Program-made: the position numbers and the translations under genes
Source: Heligmosomoides polygyrus polygyrus
Taxonomy: Eukaryota > Nematoda > Chromadorea > Rhabditida > Heligmosomidae
Reading direction: 5' to 3'
Assembly: GCA_947396885.1 (NCBI GenBank)
Contig: OX377203.1
Coordinates: forward strand, 30,569,253 to 30,633,252
DNA length: 64,000 nucleotides
Notes under the pieces: model-generated
Database searches by the model: none
Told to the model about the DNA's origin: nothing
What the model saw: the letters and a program-made list of their open reading frames with translations, nothing else
Shown: positions 57,201 through 64,000 of the stretch, in pieces
Layout: each line of letters starts with the position of its first letter
Position numbering within the stretch: the stretch's first letter is position 1

Positions 57201-60200
57201 TAACTGCTCCCATATCACTGGTTCCCATTCATTGTCAGCCCTTTTCCGGTTCACCCTTCACTGGTCCCACTTTCCCGTTCGTCGGACCCTACTACTGCTC
57301 CCACCTTCATTGGACTTCCCTTTACTGGTCCCCTCTTCGCTGGTCATCATATCCTTCACCGATCCCCATTACTGGTCCCACCCTCACTGGTCCCCCTTCA
57401 CCTGGTTCCCTCCCCCTCCTTCACCGGTCCCCCTTCACTGGATCCCCCTCACCGGTCCCTATTGCTGGTCCCACCTTCACTGGTCCATCCTTTATTGGTC
57501 AACCATTTACAGGTCCCCCTTACTGGAACCCCATTCTTCACCGGTCCCCCATTACTGGTCCCACCTTCACAGAATCCCATTGGTGACACCTCTCCTCAAC
57601 CCGAACTCCTTGGTGGGACATCGGTGACACATTTTCTGAACCCAGACACCTGTTGACCCACCTCGCTGACACCTCTTCTGAACCCGTACGCATGTTCAAG
57701 GAGGTGGGGGACATTTCTTTCCAACTCGCACCTCCTTTGTGCGACATTGGTGACATGTCGTTTGAACATGGACGCCTGTCGACAACTTCAACAGTTGACA
57801 ACTACAACCCCCGTCCCCCCGCCTCTCCTTTCCCCATACTTTCTCCCAACACGCTCCCTCAGCATTTCTGTGCAAACAAACACACACTCACTCACACAGA
57901 CAAACGACCCTTCTCGATTATATATAGTAGGATACTATCCCAGACAAGTTATTTACTTTGCAGCAATTCAGTGCCTTTTGGTTGAGATCTCCGCACATTT
58001 CTCAGACTTGAGACCGTCTCAACAATGTATACTACAGCCGGAGCTCTTTGTCACTATGCACTAACTCGTTGCGGTAAAAGGTATTTACAAAGCTAGGTCG
58101 AACACTCCCTTGAAGAGTGCTTATTTGGTGACAGCAAGTCATTATACAGGCCAAGAATGCACGCAGAAAGGCAGCGAATTGTGGAAGTAGAATTCGTGGC
58201 GCAGATACGAAGAATCAATAATTTTAGCTTTTTGTCCTTTCTTTAAAACAGAGCGTTGTCCGTTGATTCAAGGCGTGTTTCTCAGACGGGATGAATTAAA
58301 GTGAATAATTCAATAACTGAATGCATTCCTAGTAATCTACTGTCAAAACAGCAACGCACTAAAAATGCTTGGGCGTAGGTAGTCTCTTGACATGTTGACA
58401 TTGACATGTTACGAATTCACTCTTTAGGCTCCGATAAATCATATTCACCGAAATCAAGAGGATGATCTACCTGAAAGTCAAGAAGCTTGAACTCACAAGG
58501 GAAGGATACTACATAGGTGGCCATCCACTTTGAGATCAGACGTATATCACTGGATGCGGCTTCGAACGTTGATTCCAAATATATGTTCCGTTTATGCTGT
58601 GCGCATCTGTGAACGGAGTTATGGACCATTTTCGTAGCAGGCTCCTTTGCCTTCTAGGTCCACGCAGAGCTGGCCAATCACAAGAGAGCGAGCTCAGGTA
58701 GGGATGAAACTGCGGTGCCGGCTAAGCGGTGGTGACGGAGGGATAGAGGAGCGGCGTGGTGAGACGGGTGGTTTATAGTTCGAGTCCCCTGTGGTGTAGG
58801 ATTTTTGCACTTCCTAAAAAAGATTTGCCACGATCAGTCAAGGCTCTCTATGTCAAATGGCGACGTTTGGGCGAAACCGACTACCATGATCCCACCACCC
58901 ATATTTACAAGTGGGTGACCAGTGCCTTAAATAACACCCTTGGGCGAATTCTTTTTCGACACACGGGGTCGGTTAGGACAATACTGCCGAATCATCTTTC
59001 GAACTATGTTCTTGCCAGCTGTTGTGTTGGTGTGTCTTTTGGAGGAGTTCGGTGCTTCCGATACTTACGCGTTCCTACAAGGCAAGAGAGGAAAGTGGCC
59101 AGCAGTTTCGCATCCATCTTGCGAGATGCGCAATGCGGGAGCATCGAGGCAGAGGATGAAGAAGGTATCAGTGCGGAATCAGAAGAGGATCAGAAGAGAA
59201 GAAGGTATCAGCGTCACCCAAACGCTGCTCTTGGTTGACAGCTGGAAGCTATTCAGGGATATTCAGGGATCGCGAAACCATTTCATCAGTTTTTGTAGAT
59301 CCTAATAGAGTGAAAGTGATGAACATTCCGGCAGGAACAACATCACAAATACAACCATTAGACGTACATTTCTTCTTGTCATTCAAAAGCATGTACAAAC
59401 GTTTCCCTCTCACGTGTTGACACACGGTATAAAGTTCTCACTTCACTCCCGCGACTCAATTCTTCGAATTGTATCACTGATTTACACTCAATTTTCTGTC
59501 CCAAGATTCAGAACTTTTCTCACGTATTCATGGTACACTGCAGGATACCTGCACAGTCACCAAGGGACGTATGATACACCAATTCAATACTGTTTCCCTA
59601 CTGACATCGCAGAGCACTGCTCTTACAGCGGCTGCACTGATGTATTTTTTATCCGCTGCGGGCATTGCCAACAGTTGTTATGTTTTGAACATTCGTAGTG
59701 TTATTTCACAGTTGCTAGTGTAACGCATTGTTTGGCTCCTCACCATGTTTTTGCAACTATTCATGATAAATTGTATCTTCGTGTCAGTATGAATTTGTCA
59801 GTATGAAGACAAGTCCTTTCTGGTGACCTTTTCCGTTGCAATTTGACATAGAGAGCTTTGGTTGATCGTGGCAGATGTTTTTTAGGAAGTGCAAAAATCG
59901 GCACCACAGAGGACTCGAACTATAAACCACCCGTCTCACCACGCCGCTCCTCTATGGCGCCTTTTATACTCCCGCCGCGACGCGGCGCGTCAAATTTGGG
60001 GCGCGGCGCGACTGGCCGCGCCGCGCCCCGAATTTGACGCGCCGCTGCGCGATTGCAGTTAGAAAGCGGAGCGTCAGCGACGCGCGGCCACGAGCTTCTG
60101 CGCACTACGGCCCGTGCTCCGGAAACGGTCCATGAGTCATTGAGGGAGCAAAACAGAAAGGATTCGCCTGGCTGATCAGCGCAATGCATCTTGTCAATGT

Positions 60201-61981
60201 TAGCGATATTCCTATGGGGAGCGACGATTATTCTCTTAAGCCTGGAGTCGAAGTCGTCCGCTCAACCTACGGTTAAAACTAGTAAGTGTGGTATTGAGTC
60301 GAATCTCCTGCAATGCAAACGGCACTAAACCACTCCTTATTTTGCGATATGTGCGGGTCCAAAAGTAAAACTGCTGGAAGGTACTCATCGTCGATAACCA
60401 CTCAAAATTCTTTCTCTTATGGCTATTCTGGGGTCACTGTGAACTAATCATATCTTAAGCGTGGTATATGAAGCTTCGTGAATGTCTACAAATCTCCATT
60501 CTCTTCCTAGGTTACAGAAGGTACGAGCTAAGGTCATGGTCACCGATTTCGCCCAAACTCCCTAATCATCCTAACCTGGTAATCGTCTGAAATTCCAAAA
60601 AACGATGTCAGATTCGTGATCAGCACCCTAAATACCCCCTCCCCCTTCTCAATAGGAGAAGTTTGGTCGAAAAGGTGAAATCTCCCACCCTACATCGAGT
60701 CTGCCGCGGGTGATCGCGCCGCGCCGCGCCCTTTCCCTCAGCGGCGCGATTCGCCGAATACCGTAACCCAAAATTCCGTCAAGTGTGGTGTTTTGCGGCG
60801 GCGGAGTATAGAAGCGATGCGGCGCCGCCTCGCGGCGCGAAAAATCGATAGCCATGCCGAACATCACGTCGCGCCGCGGGGCGGCGCAAGTATAAAAGGC
60901 GCCTATCCCTCCGTCACCACTGCTCGGCCGGCAGCGCTTCAACCCTACTCGAGCTCACCCTCTTGTGACTGGCCCACTCTGCGTGGACCTAGAGGGCAAA
61001 GGAGCCTGCTACGGAAATGGTCCATAACTCTGTTCACCGATGCGCACAGCAGAAACGAAACATATATTTGGAGTCAGCGCTCGAAGCCGCATCCAGTGAG
61101 ATATGTGTCATCTCAAAGTCCCATGGTCACCTAGTATCCTTCCCTGGTCAGTTTTGAGCTTGGAGCTGACCAAAAGAGTCTGAGGCCCGCTCTTTTATCG
61201 AGTCTGCTGTCAAAGACGCACCAAAACGCTCAATTGGATCGGCGGAAAGCAGTCTAGTGAGAGGGAGTTTTAAGCAACAAAAGGGATCGGTACTCCTCTT
61301 TCTAATGTGAAGACTAGTCAAGTTAGCTACCCTAGCCTCGGAGCCACAAAGAATGCAATCATGTTGATCATACCATCTTAGAAGTTGATTATGGGTAGCG
61401 TTGTTAGTACTCTTCCGAAGTTGCATGTCTCGCTTTTGTCAAAAACCAAAAATCGAAGCATTAGCCTTCTATGAATTTTAGGCTCGAAAATGAGCACTGC
61501 GGTCTTTGATTTTCGGTATCCCAAACAAATCGAGGTCGGATAGTTTGCATTTCAGCTATACCAGTGGCCCGCGATGATCATCCGGCGAAAAAACAACAGT
61601 GGTCCCTCCTTTCTATAGAGACTTTCATCTATAGAGACATTCACAACAACCTCAAAGGGAGCGAAGCTTTGGTTGGGTGAACCTTGGATCGACTCGGGTG
61701 CACCTGAGAGCCGGATCCTCGCCTAACCGCGCCACATGTCGTACAACATCGTGATACGCTCGTTCGTTCGTTCCAGATGGCCTCAGCTATCGGTTCAAGC
61801 ATATAACCAGCAGCAGCATGGAACGGTATCCGTTTCTCCAAAAGGGGATTTCGCCGATCTAACGCAGCAGTCTCCTCAAACAAGCGCTCGCTCACCTTTT
61901 CTTCGCTGCTCTCATGATCCTCCAATAGACGCATATGATTGCTATGAGCGGAATGTAGAACGCCGTCGCTGTCGAGAACAC
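54281..61981 (-). CDS. Class A (biogenic-amine-type) GPCR, 3' half: TM5 to C-terminus, partial
   Basis: Exons in transcript order: 61981-61896, 56834-56738, 56104-56042, 55645-55543, 55486-55376, 54563-54459, 54390-54281. Phases agree and give 224 residues plus TAG. The first exon is TM5 ([29 protein letters not shown]). A roughly 130-residue basic/Ser-rich third intracellular loop follows, ending [17 protein letters not shown]6 has the aminergic CWTPFF motif; TM7 has [14 protein letters not shown] (the NPxxY motif). The tail is short: [19 protein letters not shown]. These motifs are shared by serotonin, dopamine, octopamine and tyramine receptors; ligand class cannot be decided without TM3-TM5. 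Exons for TM1-TM4 were not found before 64000 and probably lie further right. Intron 1 carries a decayed transposon and a minisatellite. Confidence 0.88.
54772..54819. repeat. Perfect 19-bp hairpin in GPCR intron
   Basis: GACATCCCGTGGAATTCAG (54772-54790), a 10-nt loop, then the exact reverse complement (54801-54819). It lies about 210 bp upstream, on the minus strand, of the TM6 exon. It could be a transposon relic or an RNA hairpin. Confidence 0.85.
57180..57580 (+). repeat. CACTGGTCCC minisatellite in GPCR intron 1
   Basis: About 25 degenerate units of roughly 12-18 bp built on 'ttcactggtcccc', with a strong pyrimidine bias on the plus strand. A Pro/Trp/His-rich frame (57232-57627) is generated by the repeat and is not a gene. 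A second less regular 'ggtgacac..ctcttctgaaccc' repeat follows at 57580-57690. Confidence 0.85.
59982..60045. repeat. 29-bp near-perfect GC-rich hairpin
   Basis: Left arm 59982-60010 (GCGGCGCGTCAAATTTGGGG then CGCGGCGCG), loop ACTGGC, right arm 60017-60045. There is one mismatch, which would be a G-U pair in RNA. It is a subterminal structure of the nested element. Confidence 0.9.
60440..60650. repeat. M2 palindromic MITE copy
   Basis: It contains 'catggtcaccgatttcgcccaaact' and 'aaaaaacgatgtcagattcgtgatcagcaccctaaatacccc', matching the M2 copies at 26056 and 27255. The left half is more diverged. Confidence 0.6.
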
Positions 61982-61989
61982 CTGCAACA

Positions 61990-64000
61990 CGGTTGTCGTG
62001 AGTAATTGGGTTCTTTGTCATGCGGATAGACACAGGTGCTTCCATGATATGCTTTCAGAATTCTAGCTCCTTAACAGAAATTGGCAAAAACGTTAGTGAT
62101 TCGGTGACTATGACCTTTCTCAATTTTGCAATAGCCATGAAATACACACTTTCGGTGACTGTAATTTCTCGATCTACGTTCAGAACCGCATTTATTGGAA
62201 GGTTTTTTCTAATGAATCAGTACATTTGCCTTAAGGCTATGAGATGTGAAGTACTCTCTAAGAAATTGTGGAGATGTTCTCGGAAAACTGAGACGCCGAT
62301 CCTACAGGACTGATGTGAGCTCAAAGTGACACGGACCGTTACATGAAAGTGAAATTTCAGGACCACACAACAGTTTTGTTTAGCGCTGCGTTCTACTTTT
62401 CTTTAAGACGGTGTCTTAAGGCAAGTGATGCGCATTGGAAGTTGGTAATCGTTTCGATTTGAGGACGTTTCATTTTTTTCAGCTCGTTGCAGCTTCATCC
62501 AGTAGACATTCCAAACCAGATTGTACGCAGCTCCTACATAGAGTCCGCGACCACGGAAAGCTTTTTACAGTCCCGCAAGGGCCAAACTACCGCCAAGCCC
62601 GTCCTTTGCACAATACTTCATACCTTCACCACAGTCTTCAACCAACTTCAGATGAAGTGCATTTTGGGGCAGACTATTCTCTCTAGGGAAGTTTCGGCAC
62701 AGTCGCAAGTGGCACGTGCATCTTGAGTTGAGTTAATTCAGGTCTCGCCTAGGCTAACTAAGCGTTCCATCCCTCAGGATCGAGGTCTGACAACGGGCAT
62801 ATCCAGGAGAAGGAAAAAGCTGATTTTTCCATCGGCTGTTCATGGCTGCTCATTGTGTACACCAACTCAACCTAAATAAAATTGGCAGAGCTAGATGGCA
62901 GATCTTACCAAGGAATTGATTTACGCCATTCTTCGATCCTTTTCATTTCGTAAGGTTTTTAAACCTTTCACCTTGCTGATTTTTTAGCTGGGTTAGGCAC
63001 GAGCGAATTTAAATTAAATAGAGGTGGATGTAACCGTTTAACTAAGCGCTTCTTCCCATTTTAGGGAGTACACCCTTTCGTGCCTTCGCGACACTTTAAG
63101 GCATTTTCTATAAGCTTATTTCGCTTTTTGTTCATTTCGAAATCGGAACTGCGGGACGAAGAGCTTAGAAATGCTGATCGATTCAATTCCAGAACATGCG
63201 CTCAGATATGGTGACCTTTTTCTTCATTCAAATTCAAACTCCACAAGTGTAGGACAATAACGCTCCGTTGCTTTGCTCTTTTACAATCCCCTGTTGGGGA
63301 GACTAACAGAAATATCCCAGTCCCTTCAATTCCTGCAGTTCCACGTCGAAAGCCTCATAAGTCTCGCGCTCGAGGGCCGAACAAGTGCACTCGCCTTGAA
63401 CGAGCGGCGCGAAATCCTTGTGTTCTCGTGTCCACAGATTAACCCGGCTATGGTTTGCGGAGCCTGCGCAAATCCGAGTTTTGCGCGTTGGGATGGGCTT
63501 CTTCGGCTTCTCACCGAATTCCGTTTTTCACTTCCCGAATCCCTTCTAATGCTGTGCCCTGCAAAGCAGCAATGAGGACGAATACAGTCAACTAGTTACA
63601 GAGTGTAGATTATGTTCATGGACTCGAAAGTGGATGCCTGGCAAGCTATATTATTGTTAAAGGTGTGGTTGTCACAAACAAACTCTCTGCTTTTATCGCT
63701 CTCTCTTAGATGTCGATCAGGAATCAACTGAGCATTACATTATTCTCTATAAAAGCCTTCAGCCATAGCTTGCCAAGCGCTAGAATGGCCAGGAAAGGGT
63801 CGCAGAGCAGATATAATAGCTTCTAGATACGAAGTGCATATATTACTTCATATCTCAGAGTCGCTTCGCTCCATCCATTCTCCTTTCGTGACTCGGTTTA
63901 GCAAGCATTTTTTCACTCATTGTTTTTTCACTTTCCTCTCGCATTTTTTGCAAAGCCTACAGTACCCACGAGGCGCTTGAAAAACAAGCATAATAAGAAA
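61990..64000. other. Right-edge region, probably GPCR intron or upstream sequence
   Basis: Apart from the segment at 63305-63565, the sequence shows no conserved exon. A short open stretch at 62480-62730 on the plus strand follows a TTTTTTCAG but has no recognisable domain. TM1-TM4 exons of the GPCR were looked for on the minus strand and not found. Confidence 0.4.
63305..63565 (-). other. Coding-like segment of unknown identity near the right edge
   Basis: On the minus strand a frame runs from about 63520 (EKPKKPIPTRKTRICAGSAN) to a TAG at 63304, or to a GTTAGT donor just before it. A second minus frame (SRRSPSQRAKLGFAQAP) and the plus frame 63273-63575 are also open. Composition is exon-like. 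It shows no membrane segment, so it does not supply the missing TM1-TM4 of the GPCR. No homology is recognised. Confidence 0.25.

Larger units (their letters stand above)
59956..60903. mobile_element. GC-rich DNA element nested in the DDE transposon
   Basis: The ends are identical inverted 15-mers, GGCGCCTTTTATACT. TAT flanks both sides (59953-59955 and 60904-60906). The empty site is visible in the left arm of the host element, where the inverse of CTCTATCCCTCC is uninterrupted (around 58738-58749), so the TAT is a 3-bp target duplication. The interior is rich in GCGGCGC motifs, has a 29-bp hairpin and an M2 MITE (60440-60650), and no transposase. Confidence 0.8.
58485..61160 (+). mobile_element. 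Decayed DDE transposon with about 270-bp inverted ends, itself interrupted
   Basis: The left arm (about 58485-58820) matches in inverse the segments 59873-59955 and 60904-61160; the gap is a nested insertion (59956-60903). The plus strand between the arms has transposase debris: around 59290-59400 [20 protein letters not shown], the hallmark of DDE-type Tc1/pogo-related transposases, then after a frameshift [20 protein letters not shown]. It ends with a four-Cys tail, CSYSGC-x-(7)-C-xx-C, stopping at 59698. Upstream 58800-59240 is open but shifted. It lies in GPCR intron 1. Confidence 0.75.

Noticed and set aside
57232..57627. 131-codon Pro/Trp/His-rich frame
   Set aside because: It is a translation of the CACTGGTCCC minisatellite.
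58740..58800. tRNA-like AGTTCGAGTCCC
   Set aside because: It is part of the long inverted ends of the DDE element and has no cloverleaf.
62435..62726. Plus frames after TTTTTTCAG near the right edge
   Set aside because: No conserved domain, no consistent donor, and no match to the missing receptor exons.

Overview
This window looks like intron-rich, repeat-laden nuclear DNA of a clade V (strongylid, possibly hookworm-like) nematode. The evidence is short exons bounded by TTTCAG-type acceptors, likely spliced-leader acceptors just upstream of start codons, RTE-1-type retrotransposon debris, mariner/Tc elements, long G homopolymers and a very abundant interspersed repeat. There are no bacterial genes or operons. 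Species assignment is inference.

Four conserved protein genes can be rebuilt exon by exon with consistent splice phases. (1) 456-10131, plus: a GDE1-type membrane glycerophosphodiester phosphodiesterase, 7 exons, 360 aa. (2) 17116-27826, minus: a NEMP/TMEM194 nuclear-envelope membrane protein, 10 exons, 432 aa. (3) 35753-48597, plus: a PALS1/MPP5-type MAGUK scaffold (L27, PDZ, SH3, guanylate-kinase-like), 14 exons, about 626 aa. (4) 54281-61981, minus: the 3' half (TM5 to C-terminus) of a class A, biogenic-amine-type GPCR whose TM1-TM4 exons were not found and probably lie past the right edge. Genes 1 and 2 converge, 2 and 3 diverge across about 8 kb, and 3 and 4 converge. They do not form a pathway; the neighbourhood is ordinary metazoan gene order.

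Between and inside these genes the DNA is a graveyard of mobile elements. Non-LTR retrotransposon fragments (RTE: 6060-6840, 20580-21800, 33300-33880, 48950-50000; a jockey/CR1-like one: 12617-13800) are mixed with DNA transposons. These include a mariner with both ends (51236-52500), a Tc-like element with both ends (24743-25757), a decayed DDE element with long inverted arms (58485-61160), and a MULE-like element with 98-bp near-identical inverted repeats and a 9-bp target duplication (22434-23773). At least five large fold-back elements occur, two of them in introns of the MAGUK gene. One insertion (59956-60903) sits inside the inverted arm of another element, so the empty site can be read from the opposite arm.

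No CRISPR, phage, operon or clearly new system is visible. The best second-look items are the fold-back elements inside introns, the 29-bp hairpin in a nested GC-rich element, the TTAA-flanked palindromic element, five long G tracts all on the plus strand, and three coding-looking segments that do not fit any gene model (28245-28602, 31917-32220, 40374-40472).
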